DNA from: Pseudomonas fluorescens
GTDB taxonomy: Bacteria > Pseudomonadota > Gammaproteobacteria > Pseudomonadales > Pseudomonadaceae
Direction: 5' to 3'
Assembly (NCBI RefSeq): GCF_002837185.1
Contig: NZ_KZ477985.1
Span: 248,001-312,000 of the forward strand
DNA: 64,000 bases
In this document: positions 42,697 to 51,727 of the stretch, piece by piece
Layout: each line of letters starts with the position of its first letter
Position numbering within the stretch: the first letter of the stretch is position 1
Made by a program: the position numbers and the translations under genes
Notes under the pieces: generated by a model
The model's database searches: none
What the model saw: the letters and a program-made list of their open reading frames with translations, nothing else
Told to the model about the DNA's origin: nothing

Positions 42697-44892
42697 TCAG
42701 GACAGGGTCCAGGCTTCACTGACTTTCGCCTCATAGTGCGGCAGGTAGGCCACCAGCACATGATTGAATGCCGCCAGCGCCTGGCTGCGGTTTTCAGCAG
42801 TGGGGGCCGCAGTAGCGGTGTGCGCCTGCCGGGTCAGTGTTTCAACCGCCGAAGCGAGCGCCGCAGTGATGCGCTTGAGCGCGTCGAGTTCGCTAGTCAG
42901 CACCGTGCCAGGGTGTTGTTCGCCGATCCTGTCGAGCAGTGCTTGAACATCATCGGCATGCTGGTGCAGGTACGCGTCCCAGGCGTGTGATTGTTCGCAC
43001 GATTGCAGGCAGTTTCGGGCGATTGGCAACAGATGGTCCAGGGACTGGTTGCCCACGTGCTCCGTGCGCAAGGTCTGCCGGGTGCGCAAGGACTGCAGGT
43101 CAAGGCCGCTGTGCTGCTTGACCGGAGGCGGCAGCGTCAGGTCACGCGCTTTGCTCACCGTATGACGGGTGAGCAGCACCACCGGCTCCCCGTGCTTGAT
43201 TTTAACCAGCACCTGAGTGTGCGACGGTTTGGCGGGGTCGAGCAGCGACTCGCTGATCGAGCGGATCAGGTGGTCCCACTCGAAGGTCTGCTCGCCAATC
43301 GCCGACAGCGCCTGGCGCAGGCTTTTCTTCAGCGCATCGGCAGATTTGATCGGGGCAATGTCGATCGTCAGGTAATCACCGCTCAGATGCGGGTCATCCC
43401 GTTTGCGATGGCTGATCTCAATCGTCACCCCTTTGCCGCTCCCTGCCTGTGACGACGCCGTGATGCCGGACGAGCCGCTCAGCGTCCGGGATGGGGCTGT
43501 GAGCGTGTACACCTTCAACGAATCGGGTCGAAGCAATGCGCGATGTTGATCGATCAGGGCGCGTATGGCGCTGTCCTGCTCGGGATCGATACGCGAGTTG
43601 GCCTTGAGCCGTACATAGCGTTCCAGCAGCGAGCAGGCGTGTCGGTGGTCTGTGCTCAGGCAGCGGTTCAGTTCGAAAGCCGGCAGGCACGCGCTGGCCC
43701 GCAGGGTGAACCGCCGGCTGCTGTCGGCCACGTGGGTTTTCATCGCAGTGAGCAGCGTCACTGCATCGTCGTCCCGGCGTTTGGAATCGGCCATTTGTTG
43801 CCGCGCCAGTGTCGGCGCCATGTCGTGAAGACCGAGGATATCCAGCTCTTTGCTCAAGCGGGTGCATTGCAGAGTCAGCGTCAGGGTGGAATTCACGTTC
43901 AATAGGCTGAAAAAATCCATCGCGACCTGGCTGTGTACATTCAGCGCGACGCCTTTTTCGCTGATGACCGGCGCACAGGCGTTGTGCAACACGGGTAATT
44001 CCACTCCGGCCAGGCCTGCACGGTCCAGTGCCTGTCGAACGTAGGGCTGACTCAGCGCCGAATAGGCCCGGTGTCGATGCAGGTGGCGACGGTCGCTCAC
44101 CAGCTCGCGCAGTTGCCCGATCGTGCCTGCGATGCTTTCGCTCAGCGACGTGCGTATCGAGCTGCTGCGGCTGTCGGCGTAATGCTCCAGGCTGGCGTAC
44201 GTGCGGGACATCACATGTCCCAGGCTGAGTTGCTGCTGAGACTGACCTTCACTCAGATCCGTCAGCGTGGACTTGAGCTTGCCTTGCAGGGCGATCACAC
44301 GAGTGCTTTGCACCCGTTGGTCCGGGCCGGTGTGCAGGTGCGAGTCGATGGCCAGATGCGGCCCTGCACTGAGCTGGCGCGTTGACCCCAACGGGTAGTC
44401 AATGCCGAGATGACGATGGTTGCTGCGCTCCCCACCCTCGCGAACGTAGGCCAGTGAAGTCAGTAACCGTTGCGTCAGGCGTTGATGCCGGCCGTCGCTG
44501 ATCACTGCGCGAAACTGCCATTTCAGGGCGCGGCACAGTGTGTAGTCCGCCTCGACATCCGGGTGTCGGCGGGTGCGATGTTGCTTGAGCAGGTGTTCGG
44601 CCTTTTTGAAGAAGGCGTAGAAGTCCGGTAGCTCATCGGCCGACAGTTCCAACCGCTGTTGGCTGTTGCACAGGCGGTGGTGCAGCGCCTCGATGGCGAG
44701 CCGTTGGCGTTGATCGCCGCCAAGCGGCTCCAGCTTTTCCAGTATGTAGTCGGCGATCCAGCGCACATCTCTTTGCAGAGGAAGCGTGCCGGGGCTCAAA
44801 GGCCAAGGCGTCATGTGCAGCTGCCGTTGCAGCACTGCGGTGGTGTCATACAGGGGCGGATGGGTCGACTCTGGGCTGGAGACGCGAAGCAT
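42697..44892 (-). CDS. 731-residue protein of unknown function, candidate effector or toxin
   Basis: I do not recognise this family. The N-terminal 160 residues are helical and charged (His/Arg/Leu-rich). Then amphipathic strand pairs alternate with helices, for example STLTLTLQCTRLSKELD, GVTIEISHRKRDDP and TQVLVKIKHGEPVVLLTRH. The C-terminal 130 residues are again helical. No signal peptide or membrane segment. Ser, Thr, His and Gln are unusually abundant compared with the housekeeping genes nearby. The start has AGGAA seven bases upstream. Stand-alone gene. The alternation of helices and strands recalls large type III effectors, but that is an inference; a role in host or bacterial interaction is one possibility. 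Confidence 0.55.
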   Translation of the reverse strand: MLRVSSPESTHPPLYDTTAVLQRQLHMTPWPLSPGTLPLQRDVRWIADYILEKLEPLGGDQRQRLAIEALHHRLCNSQQRLELSADELPDFYAFFKKAEHLLKQHRTRRHPDVEADYTLCRALKWQFRAVISDGRHQRLTQRLLTSLAYVREGGERSNHRHLGIDYPLGSTRQLSAGPHLAIDSHLHTGPDQRVQSTRVIALQGKLKSTLTDLSEGQSQQQLSLGHVMSRTYASLEHYADSRSSSIRTSLSESIAGTIGQLRELVSDRRHLHRHRAYSALSQPYVRQALDRAGLAGVELPVLHNACAPVISEKGVALNVHSQVAMDFFSLLNVNSTLTLTLQCTRLSKELDILGLHDMAPTLARQQMADSKRRDDDAVTLLTAMKTHVADSSRRFTLRASACLPAFELNRCLSTDHRHACSLLERYVRLKANSRIDPEQDSAIRALIDQHRALLRPDSLKVYTLTAPSRTLSGSSGITASSQAGSGKGVTIEISHRKRDDPHLSGDYLTIDIAPIKSADALKKSLRQALSAIGEQTFEWDHLIRSISESLLDPAKPSHTQVLVKIKHGEPVVLLTRHTVSKARDLTLPPPVKQHSGLDLQSLRTRQTLRTEHVGNQSLDHLLPIARNCLQSCEQSHAWDAYLHQHADDVQALLDRIGEQHPGTVLTSELDALKRITAALASAVETLTRQAHTATAAPTAENRSQALAAFNHVLVAYLPHYEAKVSEAWTLS

Positions 44893-45122
44893 CGGGTGTT
44901 CCTGAGACGGAGAGGGCTCACGATTGTGAAGGCTGGTAAGGCCGGGCGATGTAGGAAGAGTTCCGGGGACTCTGGAAAACTGTCTGAAGCGTGCGCGCCC
45001 CGCCTGGATTATCGTCGGAACGGTAATAAAGATTCACAGGAATGCCCGCTTATCGTTCCCGGTCGTGCCCCCTAGAATTGCGCCACTTTCCCCGCGTCAA
45101 CCACCTCAGGAATTCGCAAGCC

Positions 45123-46634
45123 GTGCCGCGTCGCATCAGCAGAGAGCTGAAGACTCTCAGTGTTTGGGCCCTTACGCTCGCCATCAGCGGCTGCATCGGC
45201 ACCGGAAGAATCGGCCCCCAGGGCCAGTCGTTGAACGTCAACCAACTGGCCACCGACGAAGCGATCCAGAGCGCCGCCAGCGATGCCCATTGGCCCAGCG
45301 TCCAATGGTGGCAGGCCTACGGCGATCATCAACTGGACCGTTGGGTCGACCTCGCCACCCAAGGCAGCCCCAGTCTGGCCATGGCCGCCGCACGGGTGCG
45401 TGAAGCGCGGGCGATGGCCGGGGAGGTCGAGTCGGCAGAGTCCCTGCAGATCAACAGCGACACCACCCTCAAGCGCCACAACTGGCCAAAGGATCAGTTC
45501 TATGGCCCCGGCGAGTTGAGCGGTGCGAACACGTGGGACAACAATGCGTCCCTGGGTTTGAGTTACGCCCTCGACCTGTGGGGGCGCGAGCGCAATGCCA
45601 CCGAGCGTGCCGTCGACCTGGCCCACATGAGCGTCGCCCAGGCGCGCCAGGCCCAGCTCGAGCTGCAGAACAACGTGGTGCGCGCTTATATCCAGCTGTC
45701 CTTGCATTACGCCGAGCGCGATATCGCCGCGGCCACCCTGGCCCAGCAAGAGCAGATCCTGGACCTGGCCAACAAGCGCCTGAGCGCCGGGATCGGCACA
45801 CAGCTGGACGTCAGCCAGGCCCAAACCCCGTTGCCGGAAACCCACCGGCAACTGGACGCGCTGGATGAGCAAATCGCCCTGAGCCGCAACCAACTGGCGG
45901 CGTTGGCCGGCAAAGGTCCGGGGGCAGGCGCGCAGTTGCAGCGCCCGAGCCTGTCGCTTGGCGCTGCGTTGAGGTTGCCCTCGACCTTGCCCGCGCAGTT
46001 GCTCGGCCAGCGCCCTGATGTCGTCGCCAGCCGCTGGCAGGTGGCGGCCCAGGCGCGGGGTATCGATGTCGCCCACGCGGGCTTCTATCCCAACGTCGAC
46101 CTGGTCGGCAGCCTCGGTTACATGGCCACCGGTGGCGGCATGCTGGCGTTTCTCGCGGGCCAGAAATTCAACTACAACGTCGGCCCGGCAATCACCCTGC
46201 CGATCTTCGACGGCGGGCGTCTGCGTGCCGCGCTGGGTGAAGCCAGCGCCGGTTATGACGTTGCCGTGGCGCACTACAACCAGACCCTGGTGAATGCGCT
46301 CAAGGGCATCAGTGACCAGTTGATCCGCCGCGAGTCCATGGACAAGCAGGCGGCATTTGCCGCGCAATCGGTGGCGTCGGCGCAGAAAACCTACGACATC
46401 GCCACCATCGCCTACCAACGCGGCCTGACCGACTACCTCAATGTGCTGAACGCCCAGACCCTGCTGTTTCGCCAGCAGCAGGCAGCGCAACAGGTACAGG
46501 CCGCGCGCCTGAGCGCCCACGCCGAACTGGTGACCGCCCTGGGCGGCGGCCTTGGTGCCGGCGACGATGTACCGCGCGACAACCAATCCCTCCCCAGCAA
46601 GACTCCGGCGGCGCTGGCCGTGTTCGATCACTGA
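45123..46634 (+). CDS. outer-membrane efflux factor (NodT/OprM-like lipoprotein)
   Basis: About 503 residues: signal peptide with lipobox LAISGC, then two TolC-type repeats (helical barrel regions about 60-240 and 270-460) including LSYALDLWGRERNATERA and LPIFDGGRLRAALGEA. It is the outer-membrane channel of a tripartite efflux system. I chose the GTG at 45123 because it puts the lipoprotein signal at the N-terminus. First gene of an operon with FUSC, DUF1656 and HlyD-type genes. The 230-base region upstream has no gene I can support. Confidence 0.92.
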   Translation: MPRRISRELKTLSVWALTLAISGCIGTGRIGPQGQSLNVNQLATDEAIQSAASDAHWPSVQWWQAYGDHQLDRWVDLATQGSPSLAMAAARVREARAMAGEVESAESLQINSDTTLKRHNWPKDQFYGPGELSGANTWDNNASLGLSYALDLWGRERNATERAVDLAHMSVAQARQAQLELQNNVVRAYIQLSLHYAERDIAAATLAQQEQILDLANKRLSAGIGTQLDVSQAQTPLPETHRQLDALDEQIALSRNQLAALAGKGPGAGAQLQRPSLSLGAALRLPSTLPAQLLGQRPDVVASRWQVAAQARGIDVAHAGFYPNVDLVGSLGYMATGGGMLAFLAGQKFNYNVGPAITLPIFDGGRLRAALGEASAGYDVAVAHYNQTLVNALKGISDQLIRRESMDKQAAFAAQSVASAQKTYDIATIAYQRGLTDYLNVLNAQTLLFRQQQAAQQVQAARLSAHAELVTALGGGLGAGDDVPRDNQSLPSKTPAALAVFDH

Positions 46635-46638
46635 GTAA

Positions 46639-48822
46639 ATGGCGATGACTCCCTTGCCTGCACCCCTGCGCTGGCTGCACTCACTTGAGTGGCGCCGTGG
46701 TTTTTTCGACTGGGCACGCAGCGATGGCGTGACCTGGGTGTATATCTTCAAGGTGCTGCTGGCCGCATTCCTCACCTTGTGGCTGGCGATGCGCCTGGAA
46801 CTGCCGCAGCCGCGCACCGCCATGATCACGGTGTTTATCGTGATGCAACCGCAGAGCGGCCAAGTGTTTGCCAAGAGCTTTTACCGCTTTCTCGGCACGC
46901 TGGCCGGATCGGCGGTGATGGTGTTGCTGATCGCATTGTTTGCGCAGAACACCGAACTGTTCCTCGGCGCCCTGGCTATCTGGGTGGGCATCTGCACCGC
47001 TGGCGCCACGCGTAATCGCAACTTTCGCGCCTACGGGTTTGTGCTCGCCGGCTACACGGCGGCGATGGTCGGTTTGCCGGCGTTGGCGCACCCGGACGGC
47101 GCCTTTATGGCGGCGGTGTGGCGGGTCTTGGAAATCTCCCTGGGGATTCTCTGCTCGACGCTGGTCAGCGCCGCGATCCTGCCGCAGACCTCCAGCGCCG
47201 CGATGCGCAATGCGCTCTATCAACGTTTCGGGGTGTTCGCGCTGTTCGTCACCGACGGCCTGCGAGGTCGCAGTCAGCGTGAAGGCTTTGAAAGCGCTAA
47301 CGTGCGCTTTATCGCCGAGGCTGTCGGCCTGGAGGGCCTGCGCAGCATCACCGTGTTCGAAGACCCGCATATGCGCCGGCGTAACGGTCGGCTCAGTCGC
47401 CTCAACAGCGAGTTCATGGGCATCACCACACGCTTCAACGCCTTGCATCAGTTGCTGGCACGACTGCGCGCCGACGCAGCCGATCATGTGGCGGCGGCGA
47501 TCAAGCCCGGCCTGCAGGACCTGGCCGAGGTGCTCGACGGTTTCTCCGGACGTGCCCTGACCAGCCCCGACGCGGCGCGGCTGGTCAACGTGCTCAGCGC
47601 CTACCGGGACAGCTTGCCCGCCAAGGTGCGCCACCTGCGCGCGACCTTCCAGGAAGGCAACCCCACCGAAGCCGAGCAATTGGACTTTCATACCGCCTAC
47701 GAGCTGCTGTACCGCTTCGTCGACGACCTGCACAACTACGCGCAAACCCACGCGTCCCTGGCCGATCACCGCCACGCCCGGGAAGACTGGAACGAGGTCT
47801 ATACGCCGAAAACCAACTGGCTGGCCTGCGCTGCCGCCGGCCTGCGCGCCTCGTTCATCCTGATCGTGCTCGGCAGTTACTGGGTAGCCACTGCCTGGCC
47901 CAGTGGTGCAACCATGACCTTGATCGCAGCCGCCACCGTCGGCCTGTCCGCCGCCACGCCCAACCCCAAGCGCATGGCCTTCCAGATGGCCTGCGGCACT
48001 TTGATCGGTGCGCTGGTGGGCTTTGTCGAAATGTTCTTCGTGTTTCCCTGGATCGACGGCTTCCCATTGCTCTGCACGATGCTCGCGCCGGTGATCATTT
48101 TCGGCGCTTTCCTCGCCTCACGTCCGCAATACGCCGGGGTCGGCGTGGGCTTGTTGATCTTCTTCAGCACGGGCTCGGTGCCGGATAACCTGACGGTCTA
48201 TAACCCCTACACCTTTATCAACGACTACATCGCCATGGTCATCGGCATGCTGGTGTGCGCGGCAGCCGGAGCGATCATCCTGCCGCCCAACAGCCGTTGG
48301 CTGTGGCGGCGTCTGGAGCAGGACCTGCGCGAGCAAGTGGTGTACGCAATCAGCGGCAAGCTCAAGGGCCTGGCGTCGAGCTTTGAAAGCCGCACCCGTG
48401 ACCTGCTGCACCAGGCCTATGGCCTCGCCGCCGGGCAGCCGCAGGTGCAGCGCGACCTGCTGCGCTGGATGTTCGTGGTGCTGGAGGTCGGTCACGCGAT
48501 CATCGAATTGCGCAAGGAACAGGCGATCCTGCCGGTGCATCCGGCGTATGCCGAATCCCAGCCGTGGCGCCAGGCCATCCGCGTCATGGGGCGCTCGCTG
48601 GTGCGGCTGTTCCTGCAACCCAGCGCCAGCAACCTGGAGCGCGGACTGATCGCCGTCGACCATGCGCTCAGCCGCGTGCAGGCCACCGACGAACCCTTCG
48701 CCCCGCACTTCGACACCTCGGCCCTGCGCCGGGTGAAAAGCTACCTGCACTTTATCCGCACCTCGTTGCTTGACCCGCAATCGCCGCTGGCGGCGCTCAA
48801 AGGATCTGCAAATGCCCCGTGA
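46639..48822 (+). CDS. FUSC/AaeB-type aromatic acid efflux permease
   Basis: A 727-residue inner-membrane protein with two blocks of membrane segments (about residues 25-170 and 395-545) separated by soluble regions, the layout of AaeB/FusB proteins. These export aromatic carboxylic acids such as p-hydroxybenzoate or fusaric acid. Four bases after the outer-membrane factor gene, and it overlaps the DUF1656 gene by eleven bases. Substrate not predictable. Confidence 0.9.
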   Translation: MAMTPLPAPLRWLHSLEWRRGFFDWARSDGVTWVYIFKVLLAAFLTLWLAMRLELPQPRTAMITVFIVMQPQSGQVFAKSFYRFLGTLAGSAVMVLLIALFAQNTELFLGALAIWVGICTAGATRNRNFRAYGFVLAGYTAAMVGLPALAHPDGAFMAAVWRVLEISLGILCSTLVSAAILPQTSSAAMRNALYQRFGVFALFVTDGLRGRSQREGFESANVRFIAEAVGLEGLRSITVFEDPHMRRRNGRLSRLNSEFMGITTRFNALHQLLARLRADAADHVAAAIKPGLQDLAEVLDGFSGRALTSPDAARLVNVLSAYRDSLPAKVRHLRATFQEGNPTEAEQLDFHTAYELLYRFVDDLHNYAQTHASLADHRHAREDWNEVYTPKTNWLACAAAGLRASFILIVLGSYWVATAWPSGATMTLIAAATVGLSAATPNPKRMAFQMACGTLIGALVGFVEMFFVFPWIDGFPLLCTMLAPVIIFGAFLASRPQYAGVGVGLLIFFSTGSVPDNLTVYNPYTFINDYIAMVIGMLVCAAAGAIILPPNSRWLWRRLEQDLREQVVYAISGKLKGLASSFESRTRDLLHQAYGLAAGQPQVQRDLLRWMFVVLEVGHAIIELRKEQAILPVHPAYAESQPWRQAIRVMGRSLVRLFLQPSASNLERGLIAVDHALSRVQATDEPFAPHFDTSALRRVKSYLHFIRTSLLDPQSPLAALKGSANAP

Positions 48823-49012
48823 AATCGCCTTCCACGGCCTTTACATGCCGACCATGACCCTGATGTTCCTGATCGCGGCCGTCCTGGCCTGGGCCCTGGA
48901 TCGATTCCTGGCCGGGTTCGACCTGTACCGGTTTTTCTGGCACCCGGCGCTGCTGCGCCTGAGCCTGTTCGTTTGCCTGTTCGGCGCCCTGGCGCTGAGC
49001 GTCTACCGTTGA
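48812..49012 (+). CDS. DUF1656 small membrane protein (AaeX-like)
   Basis: A 66-residue protein with two hydrophobic segments. It matches AaeX/DUF1656 by size, sequence pattern (EIAFHGLYMPTM near the N-terminus) and position between the FUSC permease and the adaptor gene. Its start lies inside the FUSC gene's end, an eleven-base overlap. Its role in the pump is not known. A longer open frame begins at 48770, but the ATG at 48812 has AAGGATC upstream. Confidence 0.88.
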   Translation: MPREIAFHGLYMPTMTLMFLIAAVLAWALDRFLAGFDLYRFFWHPALLRLSLFVCLFGALALSVYR

Positions 49013-49022
49013 GAATGCCCTG

Positions 49023-49883
49023 ATGAAAAAGTTTTTCAGCCTGCTCGCGACCCTGCTGGTGCTGGCGTTGGCGATCTGGATTGGCCGCACCTTGTGGGTG
49101 CACTACATGCAGACGCCCTGGACCCGCGACGGCCGCGTGCGTGCCGATATCATCAACGTGGCGGCCGATGTTACGGGCGAAGTGGTGGACGTGCCGGTGC
49201 GCGACAACCAGTTGGTGAAAAAAGGCGACCTGCTGATGCAGATCGACCCCGAGCATTACCGCATCGCGGTCAAGCAGGCGCAGTCGCTGGTGGCTTCACG
49301 CAAAGCCACCTGGGAAATGCGCAAGCTCAATGCCCATCGCCGCGCCGACCTGGATGCCCTGGTGATCTCCAGGGAAAACCGCGACGACGCCAGCAACATA
49401 GCCGATTCGGCCCTGGCCGATTACCAGCATGCGCTGGCGCAACTGGAAGCGGCTGAACTGAACTTGAAACGCACCCACGTCGTGGCAGCTGTCGACGGTT
49501 ATGTCACCAACCTCAATGTGCATCGCGGCGACTATGCGCGCATCGGCGAGGCGAAAATGGCCGTGGTGGACATGAACTCGTTCTGGGTCTATGGCTTCTT
49601 TGAAGAGACCAAGCTGCCCCACGTGAAGGTCGGCGACAAAGCCGATATGCAATTGATGAGCGGCGAGACGCTCAAGGGCCACGTGGAAAGCATCTCCCGT
49701 GGCATCTACGACCGCGACAACCCCGAGAGCCGCGAACTGATTGCCGATGTGAACCCGACCTTCAACTGGGTGCGCCTGGCCCAGCGCGTGCCGGTGCGGA
49801 TTCACATTGATGAAGTGCCGGAGGGGGTGTTGTTGGCGGCGGGTATTACCTGCACGGTGATCGTCAACCCAACGCAAAACTAA
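49023..49883 (+). CDS. HlyD family efflux adaptor protein (AaeA-like)
   Basis: A 286-residue membrane-fusion protein: N-terminal anchor (LLATLLVLALAIWIG), lipoyl motif (NQLVKKGDLLMQIDPEHYRIAV), short helical hairpin and beta-barrel (VDMNSFWVYGFFEETKLPHVKVGD). It links the FUSC permease to the NodT-type channel. Last gene of the four-gene operon; ten bases after the DUF1656 gene. A REPIN follows. Confidence 0.92.
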   Translation: MKKFFSLLATLLVLALAIWIGRTLWVHYMQTPWTRDGRVRADIINVAADVTGEVVDVPVRDNQLVKKGDLLMQIDPEHYRIAVKQAQSLVASRKATWEMRKLNAHRRADLDALVISRENRDDASNIADSALADYQHALAQLEAAELNLKRTHVVAAVDGYVTNLNVHRGDYARIGEAKMAVVDMNSFWVYGFFEETKLPHVKVGDKADMQLMSGETLKGHVESISRGIYDRDNPESRELIADVNPTFNWVRLAQRVPVRIHIDEVPEGVLLAAGITCTVIVNPTQN

Positions 49884-49930
49884 AAATGTGCGAGGCTTGC
49901 CCTAATGCCGGTCAGTTAGCGCAGATCCCC

Positions 49931-50021
49931 CGTGGGAGGGGGCTTGCCCCCGATAGCGGTGGTTCAGTTAATCAATCTGGTGAATGACACACCGCTATCG
50001 GGAGCAAGCGCCCTCCCACAT
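49931..50021. repeat. REPIN
   Basis: Left arm GTGGGAGGGGGCTTGCCCCC, right arm with two changes (ATCGGGAGCAAGCGCCCTCCCAC), between the convergent adaptor and SnoaL-like genes. Confidence 0.94.
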
Positions 50022-50033
50022 TTTTTGACCGCG

Positions 50034-50435
50034 TCAGGCCTTGATAAAGGTCTCATGTAGGTGCCGCCAAAGCAGCGCGCCACTGGCCTGCTTCTCGAAC
50101 ACTACCGTGGCGCGGCGATCTGTCCGGGTGCCGCTGTCGTCCACCTGATGCTCGCGATAAGTCACCGTGGCGCCCCGCGCATGGCGATCAATCCCGGCCA
50201 TTTCACTCAAGGTGATTTTCAAGCCCGGCCGCATTCCGCCCAGGCGCGTGAACAGTGCATTGACCCCTGCCGCATTGACCCGCGTGCCGGTGGCGGGTGC
50301 AACCATGCTGAACTCAGGCGAGAAACGCGCCAGTAAATTCTGCAAGGTGCCCTCAGGGGCGACGCCGGAAAACCATTGCTCGATCTCGACGTGGGTCTGG
50401 ATTACTTCTTCAAAAAAATCGCTGTAGTCAATCAT
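50034..50435 (-). CDS. SnoaL/DUF4440-like small protein
   Basis: A 133-residue protein with an NTF2-like pattern: helix (DFFEEVIQTHVEIEQWFSG), strands and a Trp/His-containing end (LLWRHLHETFI). Such proteins include polyketide cyclases and steroid isomerases, but most are of unknown function. Its ATG overlaps the MFS stop by four bases, so the two are translated together and may act in the same process. Confidence 0.7.
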   Translation of the reverse strand: MIDYSDFFEEVIQTHVEIEQWFSGVAPEGTLQNLLARFSPEFSMVAPATGTRVNAAGVNALFTRLGGMRPGLKITLSEMAGIDRHARGATVTYREHQVDDSGTRTDRRATVVFEKQASGALLWRHLHETFIKA

Positions 50436-51616
50436 CGGTCAGGCTCGCTGGAGGGGTGAAGCAGTGCGTGAACCCGGGACGCATCGAGGCGCAGCACTGC
50501 GAAAACGGGCAACAGGGTCAGGGCTGCGGCCATCGTGAAGGTTATGGCGAAAGAATCCAAGGCCGACAGCACTGCGCCGAGCACGGCGGCGCCTATGCAG
50601 AAGCTCAATTGCCGATTGATATTCCACAACGCACTGGCGTGCCCCATGTGCTCGGCGGGGATGTCGAGAAAGGCCAGGGTCTGCGCGGTGCTGCTGCACA
50701 GGCTGCCGCCCAGGCCCATCAACGCATAGGCGGGAATGATCAGCATCGGCTGGTTGAGTAGCAAGATGCCGACGCATTGCAAGGCCATGCCCATGAGCAG
50801 CAGAGGCTTGGGCCCACAGCGGTTGAAGAGCTTTTTGCTCAGGTAAATGGCCACTGCCGAGGCCAGTGCCCACGGCAACATGAATGCGCCGGTCCGGGTT
50901 GCGTCATAACCGAGTCCGCGCAGGTAAAGGATGGCGATCAGGCTGGTGCCGATAAAGACGCCGGGGATGCACAGGTAGACCAGCATCGCTACGCGCAGCA
51001 ACGGGCTGGCGAGTTGTTTGACGATGCTGCCCAGGTCCAGGGTCGGACGCGCCGTCACGGGCACGTCAGGTTTTATCCACAGCAATGCCAGCGCCAGGGT
51101 GATCAAGGCCAGGGGCAGGTTGGCGTAGAAAATCCAGCGCCAGGACAGGCTGTCGACAATCAGCCCGCCCAACGCTGGGGATAACGCCGGCACCAGCAAG
51201 GCCACCGACATCACCCGCGCCGTCAACTGGCTACGCTCGGCGGCAGGAAAGTGCCGGTAAGCCATGGCTTGCCCAACGAGAATCAGCAAGCCGCCACCCA
51301 GCCCTTGCAGGGCACGCCAGCCGATCAGCGCATCGATCGAATCGGCCTGGCCGACCATCATCGATGCCCCGGCGAACACCAGCAGGCTGATAACAATCAA
51401 CGCTCGCTCCCCCATGATCGCCGCCAGCCACACACTCAAGGGGATGATCAGGGTCAGCCCGAGCATGTAGGCGTTGCTGATCCACGCCAACTGCGTGACC
51501 GAGGCGTGCAGTTCGTGGGCGATATCCGGGTAGGCGACGGTGGCGACAAACATGTTCACCAGGTCCAGGGCAAAGCCCAGCAAAAAGATCCAGGCGACTT
51601 TCGAGCGGTAGGTCAT
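50432..51616 (-). CDS. MFS family efflux transporter
   Basis: A 394-residue major-facilitator protein with twelve expected membrane segments. FALDLVNMFVATVAYPDIAHELH in the first segments, WRALQGLGGGLLILVGQAMAYRHFP in TM4 and SLSWRWIFYANLPLALITLALAL are typical of DHA-type drug/H+ antiporters. Divergent from a LysR regulator with a near-perfect operator between them, so it is probably the regulated target. Substrate unknown. Confidence 0.9.
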   Translation of the reverse strand: MTYRSKVAWIFLLGFALDLVNMFVATVAYPDIAHELHASVTQLAWISNAYMLGLTLIIPLSVWLAAIMGERALIVISLLVFAGASMMVGQADSIDALIGWRALQGLGGGLLILVGQAMAYRHFPAAERSQLTARVMSVALLVPALSPALGGLIVDSLSWRWIFYANLPLALITLALALLWIKPDVPVTARPTLDLGSIVKQLASPLLRVAMLVYLCIPGVFIGTSLIAILYLRGLGYDATRTGAFMLPWALASAVAIYLSKKLFNRCGPKPLLLMGMALQCVGILLLNQPMLIIPAYALMGLGGSLCSSTAQTLAFLDIPAEHMGHASALWNINRQLSFCIGAAVLGAVLSALDSFAITFTMAAALTLLPVFAVLRLDASRVHALLHPSSEPDR

Positions 51617-51691
51617 GAAGGCGATCCTGCGAATGAAGCGGGCAGGGTAGGCGGGATAAGTGGCTTGGGCTACGTCGGTTTGCCTGCTAGT

Positions 51692-51712
51692 TTGTCAAAA
51701 ATATTTTGACAA
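51692..51712. promoter_or_regulatory. LysR operator palindrome
   Basis: Perfect nine-base arms TTGTCAAAA and TTTTGACAA around ATA, the T-N11-A type of LysR binding site. It sits in the 111-base gap between the divergent MFS and LysR genes and ends just at the ribosome binding site of the LysR gene, suiting autorepression and control of the MFS gene. Confidence 0.82.
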
Positions 51713-51727
51713 AGGAGGGCGCGGCCC

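Noticed and set aside
44893..45040. Possible Hrp box upstream of the 731-residue gene on the minus strand.
   Set aside because: GGAACT is present, but no CCAC follows at 15-17 bases.
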